From Mesorhizobium sp. BR1-1-16 (lineage in GTDB: Bacteria; Pseudomonadota; Alphaproteobacteria; Rhizobiales; Kaistiaceae): a DNA stretch of 64,000 nt. The stretch is taken from assembly GCF_020165495.1 (NCBI RefSeq), contig NZ_JAIUIE010000004.1, positions 186,001 to 250,000 of the forward strand, given 5' to 3'. This document shows, piece by piece, positions 40,896 to 49,088 of this stretch. The position numbers and the translations under genes were made by a program. The notes under the pieces were generated by a model. That model worked only from the letters and a program-made list of their open reading frames with translations, had not been told where the DNA came from and did no database searches. Numbering within the stretch: the first letter of the stretch is position 1; every line of letters begins with the position of its first letter.

Positions 40896-41129
40896 TCACT
40901 CGGCGCTGGCGTTGGCCAACTGGCCTTCCAGCGCTGCTTGCTGCCGTTCAAGCTCCTCAAGGGATCCGTCGATGGCTGCGAGCAAGTGGCGCGCGCGATC
41001 GCTGGCATCGTGCTGACCGCTTCGGGCTGTGCTCGCGATGACGTCCATCTGCCGCTTGCGCTCGGCCCTTGCGGCCTCAATGGCGTTTGAGATCGACGTG
41101 TAGCGCTGCTGAACTTCGAATGCGTCCAC
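40896..41129 (-). CDS. Hypothetical coiled-coil protein
   Basis: A 77-residue helical protein from GTG 41129, chosen because GGGGAGGG lies seven bases upstream; ATG 41153 and 41165 in the same frame are alternatives. Content is FEVQQRYTSISNAIEAARAE then RKRQMDVIASTARSG and a second helix RHLLAAIDGSLEELERQQAA, so a pair of long amphipathic helices that may form a coiled coil. No family was recognised. It is convergent with the small membrane protein gene. No exact stress promoter was seen before it. Confidence 0.55.
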   Translation of the reverse strand: MDAFEVQQRYTSISNAIEAARAERKRQMDVIASTARSGQHDASDRARHLLAAIDGSLEELERQQAALEGQLANASAE

Positions 41130-41257
41130 GAGACGGCCCTCCCCTCTGATCATGCTGATCGGCATTGCCACGAACAAGCAACACCCGAGAAGGTTTCATC
41201 ACGAGCCGCAAAAGTCCGCGGTCGCGTCATCCAGTGGCAGACATCGCACGAGGGCCA

Positions 41258-41842
41258 TCACTGCCAGTTCTTATGATCTCGGCGTTTGTGGGTATCTTCG
41301 AGAAGGAATGCGAGCCACCCCTCCAGGCTCGCATAGCCGTCTCGCGCATCGATATCGAGCGAAGCCCGTTCGAGCGTCAACTCCACGAGATGATCCGCGG
41401 CGTCGCTCTCTCCCATCAGCAGGAGCGCGGCCAGCCTGAGTTTCGGCAGCAACGCGACGACGTCGTCGAGGGGCTCGACGGTGTCGGCCTTTCGATGTTG
41501 GTTCTGCAGAGCTTCGAGAACGGCGCGGCTATCGGCCGGTTTTGAAAGGCGGCCCGCATGGCCAAACCGAGGCGGAATGGCAATATCCGAGCGCCCCGTG
41601 AAGAACACGAACGGGACGCCTCGGCGGTCGAGTTCGTCGGCGATCGGAAAGACTTCCTGTCCGTTCAAATCCACGTCGAGCACAGCGGCGTCGGCATATA
41701 CTGTTTGCGAGCGGGCAGCCTCGACATTCGAGACGGGACCGAGCACGACGGCGCCCAAGCTGCTGAAGTACCGATCAAGATCGCTCGCGAGAAGATACTC
41801 ATCTTCGACGATCAACACCCGGCTGCCACGGAGCATCGTCAC
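41258..41842 (-). CDS. Receiver domain fused to a sigma-region-2-like module
   Basis: A 194-residue protein from GTG 41842, coupled to the preceding gene by a four-base overlap. Residues 5-115 are a receiver domain: acidic pocket E13-D14, phosphoacceptor D56 in AVLDVDLNG, switch Thr82 in FFTGRSD, Lys101 in LSKPAD. Residues 127-187 are not a known output domain. They align without gaps to region 2 of the sigma factor encoded at 31532 (LLPKLRLAALLLMGESDAAD against LIPALRAFARSFYRDTNDAD, then LVELTLERA and LEGWLAFLLEDTHKR). No region 4 is present. PhyR has sigma-like parts first and receiver last, so this is the reverse order. Possible role: phosphorylation-controlled mimic that binds a NepR-type anti-sigma factor. 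Confidence 0.78.
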   Translation of the reverse strand: MTMLRGSRVLIVEDEYLLASDLDRYFSSLGAVVLGPVSNVEAARSQTVYADAAVLDVDLNGQEVFPIADELDRRGVPFVFFTGRSDIAIPPRFGHAGRLSKPADSRAVLEALQNQHRKADTVEPLDDVVALLPKLRLAALLLMGESDAADHLVELTLERASLDIDARDGYASLEGWLAFLLEDTHKRRDHKNWQ

Positions 41843-42030
41843 GCTTCAGGTCCCTTCATCAATTTCGGCGCGTCGAGACGCTCCGCGCGTCGTTCGTCAA
41901 GTCGGGCCTGCAGGGATCGTGCAGCACGAAGGATCTGATCGGGAACTGGTTCGATAACCATCCCGAAATGGAAGGCCGGATCGACAAAGCCGAAGGTCGA
42001 GCGTGAATCGACGTCGAAACGCTTTGGCAT
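41839..42030 (-). CDS. Hypothetical small protein, coupled to the receiver gene
   Basis: A 63-residue protein, MPKRFDVDSRSTFGFVDPAF then HFGMVIEPVPDQILRAARSL and an Arg/Glu-rich end. The ATG at 42030 has an excellent GGGAGGAAGCC ribosome-binding site and follows an exact EcfG-type promoter. Its stop overlaps the start of the receiver/sigma-like gene by four bases, so the pair is co-translated. The centre 'EPVPDQILRAARSLQARL' is reminiscent of the NepR 'EPVPD.f..L...L' helix, making it an alternative candidate for a small anti-sigma-type partner. This is an inference from one motif. Confidence 0.65.
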   Translation of the reverse strand: MPKRFDVDSRSTFGFVDPAFHFGMVIEPVPDQILRAARSLQARLDERRAERLDAPKLMKGPEA

Positions 42031-42051
42031 GGCTTCCTCCCTGTGGGGTCC

Positions 42052-42076
42052 AACGTGGCTGCAGACGGAGCGTTCC
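42052..42076 (-). promoter_or_regulatory. EcfG-type stress promoter
   Basis: On the minus strand GGAAC (42076-42072), 17 bases, GTT (42054-42052) preceded by C, giving the full CGTT. It lies 22 bases before the ATG at 42030 and so drives the small protein plus the receiver/sigma-like gene. Confidence 0.8.
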
Positions 42077-42178
42077 GACCGAGCGCAAACCATTGTTGGC
42101 TGCAATGCTAAGACCACCGTATTATTATGGATCATAACCCCGACTGGCGCGTTTCGCTAATAGCGGAGAACTAAAAGC

Positions 42179-45100
42179 TTGACCGATTCAGACAACAGAT
42201 TTCCAGTGGTTGGAATCGGAGCGTCCGCTGGCGGAATCCCGGCGATGGAGGCGTTTTTCAGGGGCTTGCCTGTCAATCCGGGCGCGGCTTTTGTGATCGT
42301 TACCCATCTCAATCCCGAACATCATAGTGTTCTGCATGAGGTCATCGGGCGATACACGGAGCTTCCGGTCGTCGTGGCGGAAGATGCGACCGTCGTCGAG
42401 CTTGATCATGTCTATGTCATGCCGCCCAACGCCATTCTCACGATGGCAGAGGGTATTCTTCAGTTGCGCCGGCCGAACAGTCCCGGTCGCGAGCGCAAGC
42501 CGATCGATATCTTCCTAAGCTCTCTTGCCGCCGATCAAAGCGAATACGCCGTGGCCGTCATCCTGTCGGGAGGCGACGGCGATGGGACGCTTGGTGCCAA
42601 GGCAATCAAGGAGCGCGGTGGCCTTACCCTCGCCCAGGCCAGCGACGCTTCCGGCCCCAGAAACCCCGATATGCCGGAGAGCGCAATTTCGAGCGGCATG
42701 ATCGATCTCGCCGTTCCAGCCGAAGAGATGGGCGAGAAGATCGTAGCGTTTGTCCGCAGCTTCCACGCACTGGCGGTCTTGACCGAGACCAAGAACAAGA
42801 GTGAAGAAGCCGCGCTGCAATCTGCCCGCGGGCAGATATACAGCATCCTGAACAGTCAGACGGGCCACGACTTCTCGGGCTACAAAACGAAGACCTTCAT
42901 GCGGCGGGTCAGGCGGCGGATGCAGGTGCTGCAACTCGGCAGCCTTGAGGACTATGTCGATCTCCTGGGCCAGGATGCGTCTGAAGTTGCCAACCTGTTC
43001 AGGGATCTTCTGATCAACGTCACGAACTTCTTCCGCGATCCCGAAGCATTCGCTCTCCTCGAGAAGGAGGTCGTCCCGAAACTTTTCGAAGGCCGCAGCA
43101 GCAATGACGCGGTGCGCATCTGGGTGCCCGGCTGCGCGACGGGCGAGGAAGTCTACTCGCTCGCCATATTGATGCGTGAGCATCTTGATCGCACCTCCAA
43201 CCCTCCGCGGGTCCAGATCTTCGCGACCGATATCGACGAACACGCACTGGGTATAGCCCGCTCAGGCCGCTACCCGGAACAATTGACGGAAAGCCTTTCG
43301 CCCGAGCGGAGACAGAGGTTCTTCCATCGTGACGGCAGCAGTTTCACGGTTACCAGCGAATTGCGGGAGCTATGCGTCTTTTCTCCGCACAGCGTTATCC
43401 GTGACCCGCCTTTCTCGCGCATGGATATGGTCTCCTGCCGCAACTTGTTGATCTATTTCGGGCCGGACATCCAGAATCGTGTGATGCCGACCTTCCACTA
43501 CGCGCTGAAGCCCGGCGGCTATCTCTTCCTCGGAACCTCGGAGAGCATCGGTCACCACACCGAACTGTTCACAACGATCGAAAAGAAGAACCGGATTTTC
43601 CAGGCGCGAGAGCGGCTTTCAAGTCCGCCGCAGCTGTCGGCCCTCTTGGCAGAGCCACGCCTTGCGGCACATGAGGATGCCTCGGGACTCAAGCGCCGAC
43701 ATAGCGCCTCTCCGCTCCGCCAAGTGGTGGAAATGCAGGTACTGGAGCGGTTTTCCCCCGCTCATGTCGTCGTGAACGGCGAAGGCGAAGTTGTCTATTA
43801 CTCCTCGCGGACAGGACGATTTTTGGAGGCGGCGCAGGGTGCACCCAGCCGTCAGATTCTATCGATGGCCAAGAAAGGCCTTCGACTTGACCTGCGTGCC
43901 GCCTTGCGCCAAGCCGTCGAGACAAAAGCAACAGCGATCCGCAAGAATGTCGTCCTCGATGGGGAGACGGAACAAAGTCAACAAATCGACCTGACCGTCG
44001 AGCCACTGTCGGATCGCAGCATGCAGGAACCGCTGTTTCTCGTGCTGTTCGAGCCGAGCGGCCAGCCGGTAATGCAAGCGGCGTCGGAAGGGCGTGCGGA
44101 GATGCCCGACGGATCAGACGACCTTGAACGAGAGCTTCGGGACACCCGTGAACGGCTGCAGTCGACGATTGAAGAGTATGAAACTGCCCTCGAGGAATTG
44201 AAGTCATCGAACGAGGAACTCGTCTCGGTTAACGAGGAGGCGCAATCCACGAACGAGGAGCTCGAAGCCTCGAAAGAGGAAATGCAGTCCCTCAACGAGG
44301 AGCTGAATACGATCAACACCGAGCTGATCAGCAAGGTCGAGGACCTCGATCGGGCCAACAGCGATCTGAAGAACCTCTTCGAAAGCACCAAGATCGCGAC
44401 GGTCTTTCTCGACCGCAATCTGGTTATCCGTAACTTCACGCCCGCTGCATCGACCTTCTTCCATCTTCGGTCCTCAGACGTCGGAAGACCGCTGACCGAT
44501 CTTTCGAGCAATCTGGACTATCCAGACCTTCGCGATGCCATTGAAACCGTCTTCCGAACTGGCGAGATGCTGGAGCACCAGCTTCCACGCGACAGCAATG
44601 GCAAACATTTCCTGATCCGGCTCATCCCTTATCGCGATGATGTAGGCCGCACCGGGGGCGTCGTCGTGACCCTCGTCGACGTCTCAACCCTGGCCGCGGC
44701 GGAAGAGCATCAGCAGGTGCTGATCTCTGAACTGAATCACCGTGTCAAGAATATGCTGGCGGTCGTGATCAGCATCGCCAATCACACGCTCGAAAGTGCG
44801 CCGTCTCCGGAAGAATTCAGCAATTCGCTGATCGGCCGGCTTCATGCAATGGCGCGCGCATACGGATTGCTGTCGCGCACCAACTGGAAGACCGCATCCG
44901 TGAAGGAGCTCGTCGAACAGGAGGCGGCGGCTTTCGATGCGGCCCGCTTCCAGGCAGTTGGCCCGGATCTCCGTCTGGAGCCGCAGTACGGACTGCCAAT
45001 CGGTATGGTCATCCACGAACTGGCAACCAATGCGGCCAAATACGGCGCGTTGAGCAAGAATGGTGGGACTGTCGATATCCGCTGGGAACTCGACGGCCCG

Positions 45101-45271
45101 CGACTCAAGCTGATCTGGGCGGAAAAAGACGGGCCGCCCGTTGTTGCGCCCGACAGGAATGGTTTTGGCCTGTCGCTGGTCAAAGGCGAGATCGAGTACC
45201 GATTGCGAGGTACTGTCGAAACATTTTTTGATCCCGATGGTTTGAAGGTGCACATGTCCTTCGATATCTAG
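42179..45271 (+). CDS. CheB-CheR-PAS-HWE hybrid histidine kinase
   Basis: A 1030-residue multidomain signalling protein starting at TTG 42179. Residues 8-190: CheB methylesterase (GIGASAGG catalytic Ser, VTHLNPEHHS His, ILSGGDGDGTLG Asp). Residues 210-480: CheR methyltransferase (LINVTNFFRDPEAF, VPGCATGEEVYSLAILM near 317). Residues about 515-640: PAS-like. About 650-735: a long coiled coil rich in SNEEL repeats. About 740-850: PAS. From 854: HWE/HisKA_2 kinase (ELNHRVKNMLAVV phosphoacceptor His, then VIHELATNAAKYGALS ATP-binding box). CheB-CheR kinases of this design occur in rhizobia and are thought to act in stress signalling rather than motility. No chemoreceptor genes adjoin. It pairs with the receiver at 45287. 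Confidence 0.9.
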   Translation: MTDSDNRFPVVGIGASAGGIPAMEAFFRGLPVNPGAAFVIVTHLNPEHHSVLHEVIGRYTELPVVVAEDATVVELDHVYVMPPNAILTMAEGILQLRRPNSPGRERKPIDIFLSSLAADQSEYAVAVILSGGDGDGTLGAKAIKERGGLTLAQASDASGPRNPDMPESAISSGMIDLAVPAEEMGEKIVAFVRSFHALAVLTETKNKSEEAALQSARGQIYSILNSQTGHDFSGYKTKTFMRRVRRRMQVLQLGSLEDYVDLLGQDASEVANLFRDLLINVTNFFRDPEAFALLEKEVVPKLFEGRSSNDAVRIWVPGCATGEEVYSLAILMREHLDRTSNPPRVQIFATDIDEHALGIARSGRYPEQLTESLSPERRQRFFHRDGSSFTVTSELRELCVFSPHSVIRDPPFSRMDMVSCRNLLIYFGPDIQNRVMPTFHYALKPGGYLFLGTSESIGHHTELFTTIEKKNRIFQARERLSSPPQLSALLAEPRLAAHEDASGLKRRHSASPLRQVVEMQVLERFSPAHVVVNGEGEVVYYSSRTGRFLEAAQGAPSRQILSMAKKGLRLDLRAALRQAVETKATAIRKNVVLDGETEQSQQIDLTVEPLSDRSMQEPLFLVLFEPSGQPVMQAASEGRAEMPDGSDDLERELRDTRERLQSTIEEYETALEELKSSNEELVSVNEEAQSTNEELEASKEEMQSLNEELNTINTELISKVEDLDRANSDLKNLFESTKIATVFLDRNLVIRNFTPAASTFFHLRSSDVGRPLTDLSSNLDYPDLRDAIETVFRTGEMLEHQLPRDSNGKHFLIRLIPYRDDVGRTGGVVVTLVDVSTLAAAEEHQQVLISELNHRVKNMLAVVISIANHTLESAPSPEEFSNSLIGRLHAMARAYGLLSRTNWKTASVKELVEQEAAAFDAARFQAVGPDLRLEPQYGLPIGMVIHELATNAAKYGALSKNGGTVDIRWELDGPRLKLIWAEKDGPPVVAPDRNGFGLSLVKGEIEYRLRGTVETFFDPDGLKVHMSFDI

Positions 45272-45286
45272 TGCAGGGAGAGGCCA

Positions 45287-45640
45287 ATGACGGCGAATGT
45301 ACTGATCGTCGAGGACGAATGGTTGATCGCGGAAGATCATGCTGCAGCATTGCGCGGCGCTGATCATCGTGTGGTCGGACCCTGTTCAACCGTACAGGCT
45401 GCCTTGATCGCAATCGATGAAAATCTCGTCGATATGGCACTGCTGGACATCGAGCTTCGCGACGAGAAGAGCTTTGCGGTCGCCGAACGGCTGGAGGAGC
45501 GGAACATACCGTTCGCTTTCCTCAGCGGTCACGGCACTCAGGAGTTGCCGCCAGGCATGCGTGACCGAGACGTGCTGTCGAAGCCGCTCGAGCGAGCGAC
45601 CCTGATCGCGGCTGTCGAGCGGATGTCATCGCGCGGCTGA
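45287..45640 (+). CDS. Single-domain response regulator
   Basis: A 117-residue receiver domain, VLIVEDEWLIAEDHAAALRG start (acidic pocket E-D), phosphoacceptor Asp in MALLDIELRDEKSF, FLSGHG switch and a VLSKPLERA Lys. It lacks an output domain. The start follows CAGGGAGAGGCCA and lies 15 bases after the CheB-CheR-HWE kinase, so it is the obvious cognate receiver. It resembles the receivers that HWE kinases phosphorylate, and in sequence the receiver part of the protein at 41258. Confidence 0.88.
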   Translation: MTANVLIVEDEWLIAEDHAAALRGADHRVVGPCSTVQAALIAIDENLVDMALLDIELRDEKSFAVAERLEERNIPFAFLSGHGTQELPPGMRDRDVLSKPLERATLIAAVERMSSRG

Positions 45641-45753
45641 TGGCTGCAAAGCCAGCGAGAGATCGGATCGCTGTAGGCGGAGGAAGCGGTGGGAGCCGAT
45701 TGCCAGACTGCCGCAGCCCCGAGGTCCGCTCGGAATAAAGCAGGAGCAGAAAT

Positions 45754-46737
45754 TTGGCCAAGCGCGACATCATAGCGATCGGCGGTTCGCTGGGTGCAAT
45801 CGACGCCGCGAAGACACTTCTCGGCGGTCTGCCCGCGGACTTCCCCGCAGCCGTTCTCCTCGTCGTTCACATCGGCTCGCGAGGAGCCAATCGCCTACCT
45901 GAAATCCTCGGAAGCGCATCGCGACTGCCTGTCAGCACTGCGATCGATGGGCAGATCCTGGAGCGTGGGCATGTCTATGTTGCGCCTGCCGGTCATCACT
46001 TGCTTGTCATGGACGACACCATAAGATTCGGCCGCGGCCCCCGTGAAAACCTCGCGCGTCCCGCCGCCGACGCCCTTCTGAGATCGGTTGCGGTTTCGTT
46101 CGGACCGAGGGCCATCGGGGTTATCCTGAGCGGACTGCTGAACGATGGGGCCGCCGGGTTGTCGGCGATCGCACAGTGCGGCGGCGCAACAGCCGTACAG
46201 AACCCCTCCGACTCCCGGGCGTCGGACATGCCGCTGGGTGCCTTGGCCGCCGTCGATGTCGATTACCGCGGAACATCCGCCGAGCTTGCCGAGGTGCTGG
46301 TCGAACTCGCAGGGCAAGACGTCGAACCAGCCTTCGAGGTGCCCCCCGAACTGGAATTGGAAGTCCGCATTGCCCTTGGTCGGCGCTCGGATTCTTCCAC
46401 CACCTCGGAGATCGGCGATGTCGCCCCGATCTCCTGTCCCTCTTGCGGCGGCGTCATGTCTCAGATGCGCACCGGTCCACCTCTCCGCTTCCGCTGCCAG
46501 GTGGGCCATGCGTTCACCGCCGAGGTGCTGGCCGAAGAGCAGGAGGATAGCGTCGACGAGGCCATCCGCGTCGCCATGCGCATCATCGAGGAACGCGTCG
46601 TGCTCCTGGACAAAATGGCAGCCGACGCGTCCCGGGCCGGACGCCGCTTCAGCGCCGAGGATCTCGGCGATCGCACGGACGAGTTGCGGGCCAGAGCGGC
46701 AACCCTGAGGAAAGCGGCGATCAGCATCGCCGATTAA
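45754..46737 (+). CDS. CheB-type methylesterase with C-terminal zinc ribbon
   Basis: A 327-residue protein from TTG 45754 (CAGGAGCAGAAAT upstream). The N-terminal 190 residues are a CheB catalytic domain without receiver: AIGGSLGAIDAAKTLLGGLP (Ser), VVHIGSRGANRLPEIL (His) and GVILSGLLNDGAAGLSAIAQ (Asp). From about 225 there is a zinc-ribbon-like part, ISCPSCGGVMSQMRTGPPLR then FRCQVGHAFTAEVLAEEQED, and a helical tail. CheB proteins with this ribbon are frequent in alphaproteobacteria near CheB-CheR kinases; their substrates are unknown. It is the third signalling gene in a row on this strand. Confidence 0.87.
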   Translation: MAKRDIIAIGGSLGAIDAAKTLLGGLPADFPAAVLLVVHIGSRGANRLPEILGSASRLPVSTAIDGQILERGHVYVAPAGHHLLVMDDTIRFGRGPRENLARPAADALLRSVAVSFGPRAIGVILSGLLNDGAAGLSAIAQCGGATAVQNPSDSRASDMPLGALAAVDVDYRGTSAELAEVLVELAGQDVEPAFEVPPELELEVRIALGRRSDSSTTSEIGDVAPISCPSCGGVMSQMRTGPPLRFRCQVGHAFTAEVLAEEQEDSVDEAIRVAMRIIEERVVLLDKMAADASRAGRRFSAEDLGDRTDELRARAATLRKAAISIAD

Positions 46738-46841
46738 GCGCGCAGCGCGGTCGGAGCTGCTGGGGACGCACCTGAAGCCGCCTTAGCCTTTCGAAACTGA
46801 AGCAGGCTTTGGACGTCTCACCAAAGCAATTGGAAACGGCT

Positions 46842-46866
46842 GGAACAATCATCCAAGACCTCTGTT
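46842..46866 (+). promoter_or_regulatory. EcfG-type stress promoter
   Basis: GGAAC (46842-46846), 17 bases, GTT (46864-46866) followed by TGG. The nearest gene downstream is the manganese catalase at 47036, so the leader would be about 160 bases. No gene lies between. Confidence 0.7.
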
Positions 46867-47035
46867 TGGCGTGTGCATCGTAATCGCTGTGACCCGGTCT
46901 CTAGTGAAACGGCTGGTTCTATTCGTCCGGCTATTCGCTCGAGCGTATTAAAGATACTCATCTCAACGCAGCGGTCTGACCGGCACTGCGGCGATTGTCG
47001 AATGCTTTGCACCTGAAAACGCCACGGAGCATCGC

Positions 47036-47875
47036 ATGTACTATACTGATAAGAAGCTTCAGTTTCCCGTTCGAGTGGAAAAGCCGAACGCGGTCTTTGC
47101 CCGCGCCCTCCAGCAGGCCATCGGCGGCGTCGAGGGAGAAATCCGGGTTGCTCTCCAGTACTTCTTCCAGGCCTGGGGCGCTCGGGGTCCGACCAAATAT
47201 CGCGACATGCTGTTGAGCACGGCGACCGAAGAAATCGGACATATTGAGATGCTCGCCACCGCCGTGGCGCTCAACCTCGAGAATGCACCGCTGTCTGTGC
47301 AGGAGGATGTCGCCCAGGATACCGTCGCCGGATCCGTCCTCAACGGCATGGACTTCCGGCATCTCCTGTCGACGGGTCTGGCCGCCCTTCCGAGCGATGC
47401 CAATGGCGTGCCGTTCGACGCCTCCCATGTCTATGCCAGCGGAAACCTGGCCGCAGACATGATCGCCAATGTCACGGCGGAGGGTAGTGGCCGCGTCCTG
47501 GCGGTTCGGCTCCACAACATGACCGACGACCCTGGTATGAAGGATATGCTCTCGTTCCTCATCGCGCGCGACACGATGCACCAGCAGCAGTGGCTGGCGG
47601 CCATAGAAGACATGGGTGGACTCGCCGCGTCGCTTCCGGTCCCGAACTCGTTTCCGCAGACTGAAGAGCAGGCAGACTTCAGCTACGCGTTCATCAATAC
47701 CTTTGTGGATGGCGTGCCGCCCGCCGAAGGACGCTGGACAACCGGCGAGTCGCTTGATGGGAAGGGCTCCTTCCGCCTGGCCCAGGGTCGCCCGCTCGGC
47801 GATGAGCCTCGCCTTGCCCCGCCCCGCAAGAATAGCGGCGCTCAGAACGAGCAGATCGCCGGCAGCATTCTCTGA
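47036..47875 (+). CDS. Manganese (non-heme) catalase
   Basis: A 279-residue di-manganese catalase that breaks hydrogen peroxide into water and oxygen. It has the ferritin-like fold with the metal residues of helix 1 (GGVEGEIRVALQYFFQAWGA, Glu), helix 2 (STATEEIGHIEMLATAVALN, E-x-x-H), and later helices (AVRLHNMTDDPGMKDMLSF, then LIARDTMHQQQWLAAIEDMG, with E/H). The C-terminal 60 residues include the usual tail with FPQTEEQADFSYAFINTF and RLAQGRPLGDEPRLAP. The ATG at 47036 is after CACGGAGCATCGC. It is under an EcfG-type promoter with a long leader, fitting the role of KatN-type enzymes in stationary-phase and desiccation survival. Confidence 0.92.
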   Translation: MYYTDKKLQFPVRVEKPNAVFARALQQAIGGVEGEIRVALQYFFQAWGARGPTKYRDMLLSTATEEIGHIEMLATAVALNLENAPLSVQEDVAQDTVAGSVLNGMDFRHLLSTGLAALPSDANGVPFDASHVYASGNLAADMIANVTAEGSGRVLAVRLHNMTDDPGMKDMLSFLIARDTMHQQQWLAAIEDMGGLAASLPVPNSFPQTEEQADFSYAFINTFVDGVPPAEGRWTTGESLDGKGSFRLAQGRPLGDEPRLAPPRKNSGAQNEQIAGSIL

Positions 47876-47896
47876 TGGAGCGTCGTTGGCCGGGAC

Positions 47897-47912
47897 CTCT
47901 GGGCGTCCAGAG
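47897..47912. terminator. Hairpin after catalase gene
   Basis: CTCTGG (47897-47902), loop GCGT, CCAGAG (47907-47912), 21 bases after the catalase stop. There is no T tract, so termination is only possible. Confidence 0.4.
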
Positions 47913-47990
47913 CAGCCACCCGGCCGACACAGCTAAGTAATCGGCAACGCTGCCAGCGTCGGCGGTATTTTGAATGATAGGGAGATGGAA

Positions 47991-48494
47991 ATGAACTACA
48001 TGAGATCAGCAATCGCCGCCGCTAGCGTGAGCCTGATGGCATCGCTCGCATGGGCACAATCCGGGACGATGTCAGCCCAGGATTTCGCGACGACCGCCGC
48101 GAGTTCCGACATGCTCGAGATACAGACCAGTAACGTGGCGCTTCAGAAGTCCAGTTCCGCGGCCGTCAAGGAATTCGCGCAGATGATGATCAACGATCAT
48201 ACGAAGGCATCCAGCGAGTTGAAGATGGCCGCCCAGAAAGATGGGGTGACGATCCCTACTGCGATGCTCGAGAAGCATGCAGCGACCGTGGAAAAGCTGA
48301 ACGGCACTGCGGCCGGAGCCTTCGATGCCGCTTATATCGATGCACAGGTGAACGCGCACAAGGAAGCGGTCGCTTTGATGATGTCATACGCGCAGACGGG
48401 TGAGGCTCCCGCCCTCAAGGCGCATGCACAGAAGACGGCACCCATCATCCAGATGCACCTCCAGCATGCTCAACAGTTGATGAAGGCGCAGTGA
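47991..48494 (+). CDS. DUF4142 periplasmic stress protein
   Basis: A 167-residue exported protein. Signal peptide SAIAAASVSLMASLAWAQS, then the DUF4142 four-helix domain: DMLEIQTSNVALQKSSSAAV, KEFAQMMINDHTKASSELKM (conserved DH), FDAAYIDAQVNAHKEAVALM (conserved AHK) and APIIQMHLQHAQQLMKAQ. I start at ATG 47991, six bases after AGGGAG, with earlier in-frame ATGs at 47970 and 47985 as alternatives. All the His/Glu residues of the family are present. It follows the catalase gene by 115 bases on the same strand, with a hairpin between. Confidence 0.87.
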   Translation: MNYMRSAIAAASVSLMASLAWAQSGTMSAQDFATTAASSDMLEIQTSNVALQKSSSAAVKEFAQMMINDHTKASSELKMAAQKDGVTIPTAMLEKHAATVEKLNGTAAGAFDAAYIDAQVNAHKEAVALMMSYAQTGEAPALKAHAQKTAPIIQMHLQHAQQLMKAQ

Positions 48495-48538
48495 GAGTCG
48501 CAATCTGAGCCTGTGCGCGATCGGTCATCGGGAAGTGG

Positions 48539-49033
48539 TCACACGGCCTCACCTGGTGACCGGCGCCTGCCAGAACGGAACAGTAGCCATCCGCTGGCGA
48601 GCATTATGAAATCCCAGATCAGAAATCCGATATCCCAATAGATCCACTGCTCTCGTGGCACCGTTTCATTGACGTGGTGTAGTCCCAGCAACTGATGGTC
48701 TACCAATCCCTCGATGAGATTGAAGATCCCAAATCCCATCAGCATGGTTCCAGCCAGCAGCTTGCCGGACCACCAGAGATGGCGGCGATGGGCGGCGCGC
48801 CACAACACGCTCAGGCCAGCGACCACGAAGACATAGGTCGCCGCATGAAAGAGGCCATCGAGCCGCGTGTTCAGGTTGAGGTTCGCTACCGAGTTGGCAG
48901 GGTAGCCAGCGCTGGTCACCATGTGGTGCCACTGCAATATCTGGTGGAGCACAATCCCATCGAAGAAGCCTCCGAGCCCGAGCCCAAAGAGGATGCCCGC
49001 CTCGGTCGGGAAGCGCCTTTCTTCTTTCATCAT
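48539..49033 (-). CDS. DUF2243 membrane protein
   Basis: A 164-residue inner-membrane protein of the DUF2243 family. It has four or so hydrophobic spans: AGILFGLGLGGFFDGIVLHQ (with the hallmark GFFDGIVLHQILQWHHM), AATYVFVVAGLSVLWRAAHR, LLAGTMLMGFGIFNLIEGLV and IGFLIWDFIMLASGWLLFRS. The conserved His pairs (LHQILQWHH, DHQLLGLHHV) suggest metal or heme binding, but the function is unknown. The ATG at 49033 lies after GGGAAACGGGT. It is third in the operon begun by the EcfG-type promoter at 50312 (aldo/keto reductase, small membrane protein, this gene). Family members are frequent next to cytochrome oxidase genes. Confidence 0.85.
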   Translation of the reverse strand: MMKEERRFPTEAGILFGLGLGGFFDGIVLHQILQWHHMVTSAGYPANSVANLNLNTRLDGLFHAATYVFVVAGLSVLWRAAHRRHLWWSGKLLAGTMLMGFGIFNLIEGLVDHQLLGLHHVNETVPREQWIYWDIGFLIWDFIMLASGWLLFRSGRRRSPGEAV

Positions 49034-49088
49034 ACCCGTTTCCCATACGGATCGACGAGCAGCACGCGCGCCCAGAGCCTTGTGGCTG

